This document shows positions 1 to 5,624 of a stretch of DNA of 9,833 nucleotides, piece by piece. The DNA is from Sulfurospirillum sp. UBA1314. Its GTDB lineage: Bacteria; Campylobacterota; Campylobacteria; Campylobacterales; Sulfurospirillaceae. The DNA lies in the NCBI GenBank assembly GCA_002307095.1, contig DBTO01000048.1:1-9833 (forward strand). The letters are read 5' to 3'. The notes beneath the pieces were generated by a model. It did not search any database. It had not been told where the DNA came from and saw only the letters and a list, made by a program, of their open reading frames with translations. Position 1 is the stretch's first letter; every line of letters starts with the position of its first letter. The translations under genes were made by a program, and so were the position numbers.

Positions 1-168
1 TAAGCGCACTTTTATCTACGGCATTCTGTATAGGGTAAGATGGGACACAGTCCCACGTTACCCTATACATGCCTATACCTGCGGTGCAGGAAAGAGCGAG
101 AGAAAGAGCGAAAACGCGCTATTTAGGGAGGAGTTTTGAAAGTGGTTTTGGAGGAAAAATGAAATATT
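1..168. other. Left host flank, non-coding, upstream of rnpB before insertion
   Basis: I see no convincing gene here. The stretch holds a long hairpin (27-69), a small perfect hairpin (78-90: CCTGC, loop GGT, GCAGG) and a purine-rich tract around 88-118. A good Shine-Dalgarno, GGAGG, lies at 150-154 just before an ATG at 159-161 on the + strand. That ATG opens only a 27-codon frame, which enters the prophage. The stretch lies outside the 8-bp repeat at 169-176, so it is inferred to be chromosomal DNA that was joined to the rnpB promoter region before the element inserted. The assignment depends on the attachment-site reconstruction. Confidence 0.55.
27..69. repeat. Long interrupted hairpin in the left flank
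   Basis: TGTATAGGGTAA (27-38) pairs perfectly with TTACCCTATACA (58-69). After a 2-nt mismatch on each side (GA and CG), TGGGAC (41-46) pairs with GTCCCA (50-55) around a 3-nt loop. This gives 18 base pairs in total. No T-run follows on either strand, so it is not a simple intrinsic terminator. It could be a host intergenic repeat, a processed RNA structure or, if the element extends further left than I think, a phage packaging or complementary-strand origin signal. Confidence 0.75.
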
Positions 169-176
169 CAAAACTG
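169..176. repeat. Left attachment core (CAAAACTG)
   Basis: This is the left copy of the 8-bp direct repeat. On the host side it is preceded by AAATATT (162-168); on the phage side it abuts the stop codon of the last phage gene (177-179). AAATATTC (162-169) is the exact inverse of GAATATTT beside the right copy (9616-9623). Rejoining the flanks therefore gives a palindromic target with a 6-bp centre, AAAACT. Confidence 0.6.
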
Positions 177-539
177 CTAACTTCGATCTTGTTTAAAGAG
201 TGCGCAATAGAGACTATCTACATTCGTACCTTCAATCTCTAAAAATGTTTTACATGCTATAGCTATTTCCTGCTCATTCTTTCCAAGTTTTACATTATTA
301 ATTATGATCTGTTTGGCGAGACGTGTATCTGTTTTCATAATGCCTTTAAATACAGGGTAATAGCCAAAATCGTCAGCAGGGGGGATGGTGTCATTTTCGT
401 ATTCGATTTTTAAAATCTCTGATACCTGCATGGTTGAAACAGATTCAAAAAAAGCTAAGACAGCAGATGAACTGCTAGCCTCAACGTGATTGGTAATTGT
501 ACGTGAACCTTGTTTTAATTGTACTCGGTACTTAGGCAT
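177..539 (-). CDS. Phage protein of unknown function, last gene at the left end
   Basis: This 120-aa protein is soluble and of mixed composition, with a serine run (ASSSSAV) near residues 21-27 and no recognisable motif, membrane segment or signal peptide. The N-terminus (MPKYRVQLKQGSRTITNHVEA) alternates as beta strands would; the middle and C-terminal parts look helical. AGGAG lies just upstream of the ATG, and the start overlaps the end of the preceding gene by 8 bp, so the two are probably translated together. The stop codon immediately abuts the left attachment core, so integration leaves the gene intact. Position in the late block suggests a virion or assembly role, but nothing in the sequence proves it. 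Confidence 0.75.
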   Translation of the reverse strand: MPKYRVQLKQGSRTITNHVEASSSSAVLAFFESVSTMQVSEILKIEYENDTIPPADDFGYYPVFKGIMKTDTRLAKQIIINNVKLGKNEQEIAIACKTFLEIEGTNVDSLYCALFKQDRS

Positions 540-1275
540 TTTCAGCTCCTAACATTATTCCAATCCTTTTAACGTAATCTTTGCTTAAAGCACAATCGCT
601 TAAACCATTTTCGTTAGAATCTACACCCAAAAGGTAGCAGATTGATTTTAGATTATCGTTTGGTTCAGCCTTAGAAGTTCCACCAAAATTTTGAACAATT
701 CTTTTTAAGTATTCTTTCATTGCATCGCAATTGGTTAAGGTTGTATCTGTTTGAATACCTAAAAGTTGACAAATGAGTTTTAAGTTTTGAGATTGATCTG
801 TCACAGGAATACCACCAAGGGTTTTTACCACTGGAACAAAATCAGGATAGCAACAATCACCAATAAAAATATCATATACAACAATATTTAACATTCTCCA
901 ATATTGACCATTAGCAGGAGATAAAACCCACCCCAAATCAGATTCAAAAAAAGTAATAAAGTTACGACCTGAAGACCTATGTTTTGAATTATCAAAACCA
1001 CCATAAAGTTCTAAATAAGAAAGCAAGGCAATAACACAATCACGCAAGGAAGAATAATACCCAAGAGGATCACCACTAGCTATCTCACGAACTTCATATT
1101 TCTTACTTAATAAAAAAGAAGCATTAGCATCGGCATCAACTTCCGAATAAATAGACCTAGGAAGAGCATACGCAAGACCATTACCAGAATATTGAACAAC
1201 AAGCTTAACAGAGCTAAAAACAACTCCAGTAGACGAAGAATACGAACGATCTAAATCAATAATAATATCTTCCAT
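532..1275 (-). CDS. Phage protein with C-terminal tandem Cys-containing repeats
   Basis: This 247-aa protein is not recognised as a family member. Residues 1-145 look beta-rich with many aromatic residues (SVKLVVQYSGNGLAYALPRS and later VVYDIFIGDCCYPDF). Residues 148-247 form about 2.3 tandem repeats of about 44 residues. The pattern is V-K-x-L/I, then NLKxICxLLG, then a second Cys and KxYxKRI; the Cys pairs are C169/C183 and C213/C228. The third copy is cut off after DYVKRIGIMLG. Short repeats of this kind are common in binding modules on phage surface proteins, so a spike or receptor-binding role is a guess. The ATG follows AAGGGG. The gene sits 10 bp after the membrane protein gene and overlaps the next one. 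Confidence 0.8.
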   Translation of the reverse strand: MEDIIIDLDRSYSSSTGVVFSSVKLVVQYSGNGLAYALPRSIYSEVDADANASFLLSKKYEVREIASGDPLGYYSSLRDCVIALLSYLELYGGFDNSKHRSSGRNFITFFESDLGWVLSPANGQYWRMLNIVVYDIFIGDCCYPDFVPVVKTLGGIPVTDQSQNLKLICQLLGIQTDTTLTNCDAMKEYLKRIVQNFGGTSKAEPNDNLKSICYLLGVDSNENGLSDCALSKDYVKRIGIMLGAENA

Positions 1276-1285
1276 AAAAAACCCC

Positions 1286-2041
1286 TTATTTATTTACATA
1301 ACCAAGAGTGTTAACAAGTTGAAGAAACGCCTCAGAAAGCCCTGTGACTTTGCCATTAGTGTCTTTCACAAAAAGAAAATCTCCGACTTGGTTAAGATCT
1401 TCGATTGATACGGCTGCACCTGTTTCTCGACCGAGGATTTTTTTAATCAATAGCTCGTCCTGAGCTGTGAATGATTTTGTGAAGAGTTTGAATAGGAGGG
1501 TTTGGTTGTAACGACTAGCCATTGCGTTACCGAAATTCATGTGGAGGTTTTCACGTTGGTAAAGTGAATTTTTAGTATCCATTTGCATCTGATAACCACC
1601 AGCACCTTTCGATGAATTGCCATTAGTAGAATGAGAAACATTTTTTAAACCAACATGTGTAGCAATCATTTGAGCTTCAGCAATATTATCACGACGATTA
1701 CCCTCAATCCAACTCATAAGGCGAAAAAGTTTAGTACCTTTTTTACCTTTTAATTTACCTGCTAATGAACGACCTTTTACTATCAAAATCAAAAACAAAG
1801 CTTCAGCTAAATCAAAAAGCTTAGCAATAATCTGCTCCTGTTTCTGAACAGCATAAAAGACAGCACCAAAAACAGCGACAGACATAGCAGATTCGATAGC
1901 CTCTTTTAAAATAGGACTATCAATATCCTTGGTATATTCTTGCATAATTGTACGCGTTTCTTGATACGCAGTCATGTAAAGAATTGTTTCAAAAAATTCT
2001 TCAGCAGTATTTTGACCAATTTGTTTAACTTGACCTGCCAT
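1286..2041 (-). CDS. Phage membrane-associated protein, function unknown
   Basis: This 251-aa protein has two hydrophobic stretches: about residues 49-66 (SAMSVAVFGAVFYAV) and about 71-89 (ending ALFLILIV). They are followed at once by a very basic patch (GRSLAGKLKGKKGTK, 90-104). This suggests a helical-hairpin membrane anchor with a basic domain on the cytoplasmic or interior face. Residues 105-251 are soluble, with a Gly/Ser/Asn-rich piece near 138-150. The ATG is preceded by GAGGTG. It is the first gene of the last three-gene group and starts after a 171-bp gap. A minor virion protein tied to an internal membrane, or an assembly protein at the inner membrane, would fit. There is no Walker motif, so it is not a Zot-type ATPase. 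Confidence 0.75.
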   Translation of the reverse strand: MAGQVKQIGQNTAEEFFETILYMTAYQETRTIMQEYTKDIDSPILKEAIESAMSVAVFGAVFYAVQKQEQIIAKLFDLAEALFLILIVKGRSLAGKLKGKKGTKLFRLMSWIEGNRRDNIAEAQMIATHVGLKNVSHSTNGNSSKGAGGYQMQMDTKNSLYQRENLHMNFGNAMASRYNQTLLFKLFTKSFTAQDELLIKKILGRETGAAVSIEDLNQVGDFLFVKDTNGKVTGLSEAFLQLVNTLGYVNK

Positions 2042-2212
2042 TTAACACCTCACTTTTTTTCGAGAATGTTAGAAGTTAAAAGAAAGATGGAATAAGGGTA
2101 TTTAAAAAAGGCGAAGGAGTAGGCTTTTTGAAGAGATAGAATGACACAATCAAAAAAAAGGAAAATATAATTTTAAATAAGATATAAAGATAAAAAAAAC
2201 ATAGGAAGAAGC
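2042..2212. promoter_or_regulatory. Divergent intergenic region between the secreted-protein gene and the left gene group
   Basis: This 171-bp AT-rich gap has genes leaving in both directions. On the + strand, TATAAT (2166-2171) and TATAAA (2183-2188) are plausible -10 elements for the gene at 2213, which has AGGAAGAAG as its ribosome binding site. On the - strand, GAGGTG serves the gene starting at 2041, but I could not pick out a clear -10. Campylobacterota promoters often lack a good -35, so its absence is not informative. Confidence 0.5.
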
Positions 2213-2611
2213 ATGAAGAAAATATTAATATCATTAGCAATTATGAATAATTTATATGCAATTCCACCATGTAAATACGCAAATGAAAAAGTATGTATGT
2301 ACCTATACAGAAGTCCACTTAGTGCAGAAATAATACTTATAAATTTATCTAAAGAAAAAATAATAGTAAAATATGCAAATGCTATGCTAAATGGAAAATA
2401 TGAAACAATAAATAATGCAGTTTTACAATCAGGTCAAGCAATTACTATGCTATCAAAAAGGTATGACAACTACGAAGAAAATCTATATAGCCCCTATCAC
2501 CACATAGGTATGCTATCATACAAAACAATAAAAAAAGAAACACCACAAACGACAAAAAATTTATCAGATAACAAAAACAGAAAAGAAAATATAAAGATAG
2601 AAATAAAATAA
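2213..2611 (+). CDS. Small secreted protein, AT-rich inverted cargo gene
   Basis: This 132-aa protein starts MKKILISLAIMNNLYA, a typical short Sec signal peptide with a likely cut after YA (residue 16). The mature part has Cys20 and Cys28, which could form a disulfide in the periplasm, and a lysine- and asparagine-rich tail (from about residue 105) with no structure evident. No family is recognised. It is the only gene on the + strand inside the element, is much richer in A and T than its neighbours, and has its own promoter-like sequence and a downstream hairpin. These are the usual marks of a cargo (moron) gene expressed from the prophage. Such secreted proteins often alter the host surface or block superinfection, but that is only inference here. 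Confidence 0.75.
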   Translation: MKKILISLAIMNNLYAIPPCKYANEKVCMYLYRSPLSAEIILINLSKEKIIVKYANAMLNGKYETINNAVLQSGQAITMLSKRYDNYEENLYSPYHHIGMLSYKTIKKETPQTTKNLSDNKNRKENIKIEIK

Positions 2612-2612
2612 A

Positions 2613-2639
2613 CAATAAGCCAAAAAAAATGGCTTATTG
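2613..2639. terminator. Terminator hairpin between two convergent genes
   Basis: CAATAAGCCA (2613-2622) pairs perfectly with TGGCTTATTG (2630-2639) around a 7-A loop. On the - strand it is followed by a T-rich tract (TTTATTTTATTTC), so it should end the structural operon after the 38-aa gene. It lies directly after the stop of the + strand gene and may serve both directions, though no T-run follows on the + strand. Confidence 0.75.
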
Positions 2640-2642
2640 CAA

Positions 2643-2759
2643 TTATAAAAGCCTTAAGAGATCATAAATATCACGACCAAAAAAAACTATAAACAACAAA
2701 GAAAAAAAGATAACAACATACACCCAACCAAAAAACTGCTCTTTAATCTTTTGAAACAT
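2643..2759 (-). CDS. 38-aa single-span membrane protein
   Basis: The frame reads MFQKIKEQFFGWVYVVIFF, then SLLFIVFFGRDIYDLLRLL. It has a short charged N-terminus, one strongly hydrophobic span (about residues 9-27) and a short amphipathic end. It starts one base after the stop of the preceding gene (TAA T ATG) with AAGGA upstream, which is strong evidence of translational coupling, and it ends just before the terminator. Small one-span proteins in phage structural or lysis blocks are often minor coat proteins, membrane-vesicle proteins of the virion, or holin-like lysis proteins; the sequence does not choose between them. I am fairly sure it is a real gene because of the start context and composition. 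Confidence 0.7.
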   Translation of the reverse strand: MFQKIKEQFFGWVYVVIFFSLLFIVFFGRDIYDLLRLL

Positions 2760-2760
2760 A

Positions 2761-3669
2761 TTATAATCCTTGTCCACCCAAACGTGTGTAAAATTCTTTT
2801 ATAACTTCAGAATCACCACTATAACCAAAAATAGAAGGAAGATCAATACCGTTAACAATATCATCCAAATCGCCATCTTCATCAAGATCAAAATTAATTT
2901 TGTCCGTGTTATCAATGCCCACAACAGCATCTTTTTGTACTTTAAGATAACGAGGCACAGCTGAACCAAGAACATTACCATCAAGATCATATACTGTTTG
3001 TTGCGTCTTATTATATTCCATAGACTCAATTTTTAGACCACTTTCAGCCGTCTTAATGTCTAAAAATTGTTGTTGATAAATTAGACTGCCCATCATGTAA
3101 TTATTCAGTAAAGTAAACTGATCAGTAAAAGTATTGGTTAAAGCATTAATGGCTTCTGTAAGAGACTTAGCATTTTTAGAGAGAACGGACGGCAATGTAT
3201 CACCTGATTGGTAACTAACACCATCTGCGACGCCCTTAGTTTGCTCTTTAACCTCCTCTTTCTTTTTATTTTGATCTTCAGCTACTTTTTGCATAGCTTC
3301 ATACTGTTCAACAAGTGAACGCTCAGGGGCGGTCATTTGTGCTTTTTGCTCATCCGTGTAATACGTATAAGACATACCACCGCTAGCGTTTGTTAAGTTC
3401 TTAACATAATCGGCAACGTTGAGATTAGTAACGCTAGTAGAGGAATATTGTTTAACAGTACCAACGCCAGTACCTGATTGAGAAACAACAGTAGTTTCAG
3501 AAGACGTCAAAGGAGAAACAGAAGACGAACGAGCATAGGAAACGTTATTAGAAACAGTATAGCGACCCTGATAAGAAGCATTATTAGCGGAGGAAGAAGA
3601 ACCCCCACCGACCATCATTCCACCGCCACCATTAGTATTAGAAAAAACATCTCTAGCGTAAGCACCCAT
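2761..3669 (-). CDS. Probable virion protein (Gly/Ser-rich N-terminus, helical middle, Ca-binding-like loop)
   Basis: The start was set at the ATG of MGAYARDVF, one base after the upstream stop (TAA C ATG) and with GAGG before it; the frame is open a further 20 codons but without a good start. The product is 302 aa. Residues 13-80 are Gly/Ser/Thr/Val-rich low-complexity sequence (GGGGMMVGGGSSSS). About 104-147 is a charged, probably coiled-coil segment, and 160-210 is helical. A loop at 261-271, DLDEDGDLDDI, has the spacing of acidic residues of EF-hand or dockerin-type calcium loops; DLDGN occurs earlier at 228-232. The layout recalls DNA-pilot or spike-type proteins of small phages more than a jelly-roll capsid, but a capsid role is not excluded. 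Confidence 0.8.
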   Translation of the reverse strand: MGAYARDVFSNTNGGGGMMVGGGSSSSANNASYQGRYTVSNNVSYARSSSVSPLTSSETTVVSQSGTGVGTVKQYSSTSVTNLNVADYVKNLTNASGGMSYTYYTDEQKAQMTAPERSLVEQYEAMQKVAEDQNKKKEEVKEQTKGVADGVSYQSGDTLPSVLSKNAKSLTEAINALTNTFTDQFTLLNNYMMGSLIYQQQFLDIKTAESGLKIESMEYNKTQQTVYDLDGNVLGSAVPRYLKVQKDAVVGIDNTDKINFDLDEDGDLDDIVNGIDLPSIFGYSGDSEVIKEFYTRLGGQGL

Positions 3670-3670
3670 G

Positions 3671-4261
3671 TTAAACCGCCTCAATCTTTTGAGATAAAAG
3701 TACATGAGGAGCTTCCAAGAAATTGCCATCAGAGTCCTTTAAACGATACGTAATAATCAAACTACCCGTTGATGGTGAATCCCAACCTAAAGAGCTTGAT
3801 TGAACTGTATAGGTTCTTGTTGTAAGACCTTGAACGGTAACGTAAGTACCGTCTGGGTAGCTTCCGAAATTTCCGTTGAGGGAATCTAAGAGAGAGGTAT
3901 CGGTTGTGCCACCACCATCAAGACCATTTAAATAGCTAAGATAAGAAGTATCAACAGAAAAACCAATAAGCTGAGAAGCTTCTAAATTAGCAGAATTTAA
4001 AGTAAGATAATAAGAAAAAGCACCCTCATGAGAACGAGTAAAAGCTAATTCGCCAATAGGTAAAGGATACTGAGTACTAATAGAATCAGACTCAGGAAGA
4101 TCAAAATTAGTAGCAACCAAAAAAGAGGGGGCACCATCATCAATAACAGAATAAATAAGAAGATAAAGCCTATTAGAACTAAGAACAACTGAACTAGAAT
4201 CAGAAAGAACAATAGTTTCAGAAGAACCAAAACCAACAATGGCATGATAAGATACAGACAT
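3671..4261 (-). CDS. Beta-rich probable virion protein
   Basis: This 196-aa protein is rich in Ser, Thr, Leu, Val and Tyr. It shows repeated alternating segments that look like beta strands (TIVLSDSSSVVLSSNRLYLLIYSVI, about 16-40, and TYVTVQGLTTRTYTVQ, about 139-154). Near residues 114-120 is a GLDGGGT turn. There is no signal peptide, no membrane span and no catalytic motif. It has a strong AGGGGG ribosome binding site and is followed by the 302-aa gene one base after its stop. A small jelly-roll or spike protein would fit its size and composition. It is one of the better candidates for a capsid or vertex protein in this element, but no family is recognised. Confidence 0.78.
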   Translation of the reverse strand: MSVSYHAIVGFGSSETIVLSDSSSVVLSSNRLYLLIYSVIDDGAPSFLVATNFDLPESDSISTQYPLPIGELAFTRSHEGAFSYYLTLNSANLEASQLIGFSVDTSYLSYLNGLDGGGTTDTSLLDSLNGNFGSYPDGTYVTVQGLTTRTYTVQSSSLGWDSPSTGSLIITYRLKDSDGNFLEAPHVLLSQKIEAV

Positions 4262-4271
4262 ATTGACCCCC

Positions 4272-4592
4272 TTACTTCATAATTGCATAGTTTTTATCTA
4301 GCAACGTATCCAAAGACTGAATAGAAACTAAAACCACTTTGAGGTTATCAGTTGTAGGAGCTTGATTAAGCTCAACTTTTTGAAGGTAGTCAGTAAGAAT
4401 ATCTGCACACGCAGAAAGACCTACAACGTTATTTTTCAAGACTTCGTTATCAGATAGCATAGAATCACCGTTAAGTTTATCTACGACCTCACTAGCTACT
4501 ACTAAACCGCTACCAATTGCAGGGTTAAAAGTAGTAACAACACCACCAACATTTTTAAGAACAACTGACCAATTAATTTCACTTAATTTCAT
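4272..4592 (-). CDS. Small phage protein, possibly holin-like
   Basis: This 106-aa protein has a moderately hydrophobic, glycine-containing stretch at about residues 10-37 (VLKNVGGVVTTFNPAIGSGL), followed by a helical, mostly polar C-terminal part. The ATG follows AAAGGA. It lies directly downstream of the M15 peptidase gene and upstream of the probable virion genes. Proteins of this size beside a phage endolysin are often holins or membrane-active lysis proteins, but the hydrophobic part is weak for a true membrane span, so this is only a suggestion. Confidence 0.7.
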   Translation of the reverse strand: MKLSEINWSVVLKNVGGVVTTFNPAIGSGLVVASEVVDKLNGDSMLSDNEVLKNNVVGLSACADILTDYLQKVELNQAPTTDNLKVVLVSIQSLDTLLDKNYAIMK

Positions 4593-4601
4593 TTTTTTCC
4601 T

Positions 4602-4973
4602 TTATTTCATTAATTTTAAAATAGGATTTGGTTTACTCAAATCCATGTCTACGTGTACGAACGTAGGGTAAATCAGCACACGCTGAAACTCAACTCTTAA
4701 AAGAGCTTCCACAATAGCAAATCGAATGCTATCATCACGAGCGGAAATATCCACCGCCAATCCTTTACAATGTGCACTGTCTGTTACACCTCCCACTATT
4801 TTGTTATGTTTTTCACAACGACAACCGCAATTAATCTTAAACGGTACACCTGCAAGATCACGTGCACCGTCTAAAACTTCAATGAAGACCTGACTCATAT
4901 TATTGAGACCACAACCGCAATTACATGTAAACTCTTCTTTTTTGAAATGTTTTATTTTTGACCAATCAATCAT
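4602..4973 (-). CDS. M15-family zinc peptidase, probable endolysin
   Basis: This 123-aa protein matches the short M15 (peptidase_M15_3/M15A) pattern used by small phages to cut the peptide part of peptidoglycan. The N-terminal F(K)KEEFTCNCGCG motif is at 10-22, and a C-x-C-x-C...HN...GG piece follows at 49-62. The zinc site comprises H68 and D75 (SAHCKGLAVDI) and H107 (FVHVDMD, with D109). It has no signal peptide, so release would need a holin-like partner; the next genes are candidates. Start: ATG with AAGGA in the tail of the 55-aa gene. A virion-bound peptidase used on entry is an alternative. Seven cysteines (17, 19, 21, 49, 51, 53 and 69) is high for a cytoplasmic enzyme but includes family-typical positions. 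Confidence 0.9.
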   Translation of the reverse strand: MIDWSKIKHFKKEEFTCNCGCGLNNMSQVFIEVLDGARDLAGVPFKINCGCRCEKHNKIVGGVTDSAHCKGLAVDISARDDSIRFAIVEALLRVEFQRVLIYPTFVHVDMDLSKPNPILKLMK

Positions 4974-4976
4974 TTT

Positions 4977-5144
4977 TCAAATCCTTCCTTCTAAAAATTC
5001 AATCTCGTCTGAGAGATCACAGATTAAGCAAAATCTTTCAATATTTGCACCTACATTCTGAAAGTAACTTACTAAGAGGTAGTTACGTAGCCAACGGTAA
5101 AAAGAGAGTTTTAACCGATTTTTTTGTTTTGTTAGGTAAGTCAT
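4977..5144 (-). CDS. 55-aa basic protein of unknown function
   Basis: The frame starts MTYLTKQKNRLKLSFYRWLR and ends EIEFLEGRI. It begins after a strong AAGGAG and ends 3 bp before the M15 gene start; its last codons contain the ribosome binding site of that gene. The N-terminal half is very basic and aromatic, the C-terminal half acidic, with Cys39 and Cys42 (FCLICDL) forming a CxxC pair. Residues 16-36 may be an amphipathic helix. It fills the otherwise empty gap between the zinc-finger gene and the peptidase. No family is recognised. Confidence 0.65.
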   Translation of the reverse strand: MTYLTKQKNRLKLSFYRWLRNYLLVSYFQNVGANIERFCLICDLSDEIEFLEGRI

Positions 5145-5159
5145 TTATGCTCCTTTGTC

Positions 5160-5420
5160 TCAAGACGTTTTAGTACTAAAATTAACAATCGTTGGAAACT
5201 TAAGGGAATTACCTACCCTGAACATTTCACCTCTTATTTTGCGTTTGTGTTCGTCATCTAGTTCAATTTGATCTAACTCTTTTTGCATTGCGTTAAAATA
5301 TTTAGTAAAGTCTCTGCAATGATCTGAACAGTAGGTTTTAGGACGTCCTTTAAAAGCAAAGCCACCACGAACCAAAACAGTTTGTTGCTTTATAGGTTTA
5401 CCGCAGACTAGGCATTTCAT
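5160..5420 (-). CDS. Small zinc-finger protein
   Basis: This 86-aa protein has C3-x2-C6 and C31-x3-C35 (CLVCG and YCSDHC), a four-cysteine zinc-binding site of zinc-ribbon or treble-clef type, followed by a charged helical part (NAMQKELDQIELDDEHKRK). The GRPKTYCSDHC segment resembles small DNA-binding zinc proteins of plasmids and phages. The ATG overlaps the stop of the previous gene (ATGA, 4 bp), so it is coupled to the rep operon. A role in transcription control or as a replication accessory is likely from its fold and position, but not shown. Confidence 0.8.
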   Translation of the reverse strand: MKCLVCGKPIKQQTVLVRGGFAFKGRPKTYCSDHCRDFTKYFNAMQKELDQIELDDEHKRKIRGEMFRVGNSLKFPTIVNFSTKTS

Positions 5421-5623
5421 TTTTTAAACTCTTTTGATAATTTATTCATACTCGGAAATATATTGCAGAGTTCGTCAGAAACAAAATTTAATTCATCTAA
5501 TTCAGAATGCAATAAATTAGAAGCACATACTTCATTAGAAGGATAATGAAATATATATGCAACAGAAAAATTATCAGAACCTTTTATTCGAAAACTTAAT
5601 TTATAACCAATTTTAAAACTCAT
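5417..5623 (-). CDS. Small protein directly downstream of rep
   Basis: This 68-aa protein was started at MSFKIGYKL, whose ATG follows the rep stop by one base with GGAG upstream; a longer in-frame start at 5668 lies inside rep and has no better signal. The first 30 residues look like beta strands, the rest helical and acidic, with two cysteines (33 and 53). No family is recognised. It overlaps the zinc-finger gene by 4 bp, so rep, this gene and the zinc-finger gene form one coupled unit. A replication-linked or regulatory role is plausible from context only. Confidence 0.75.
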   Translation of the reverse strand: MSFKIGYKLSFRIKGSDNFSVAYIFHYPSNEVCASNLLHSELDELNFVSDELCNIFPSMNKLSKEFKK

Positions 5624-5624
5624 T

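Noticed and set aside
159..242. 27-codon + strand frame with a strong GGAGG before its ATG
   Set aside because: It runs antisense into the end of a coupled phage gene and crosses the inferred junction. In the rebuilt host sequence it would read into rnpB. Probably not a gene.
2770..2964. + strand open frame opposite the 302-aa gene
   Set aside because: Antisense, without a ribosome binding site; low-complexity I/K/N composition of a shadow frame.
3478..3753. + strand Arg-rich open frame opposite the 302-aa and 196-aa genes
   Set aside because: Its composition mirrors the Ser-rich coding strand; no start signal.
4045..4245. - strand very hydrophobic frame inside the 196-aa gene
   Set aside because: Shadow of T-rich codons in another frame; no independent ribosome binding site.
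4958..5173. + strand frame opposite the 55-aa gene
   Set aside because: Antisense to a well-placed small gene with a strong ribosome binding site; no support of its own.
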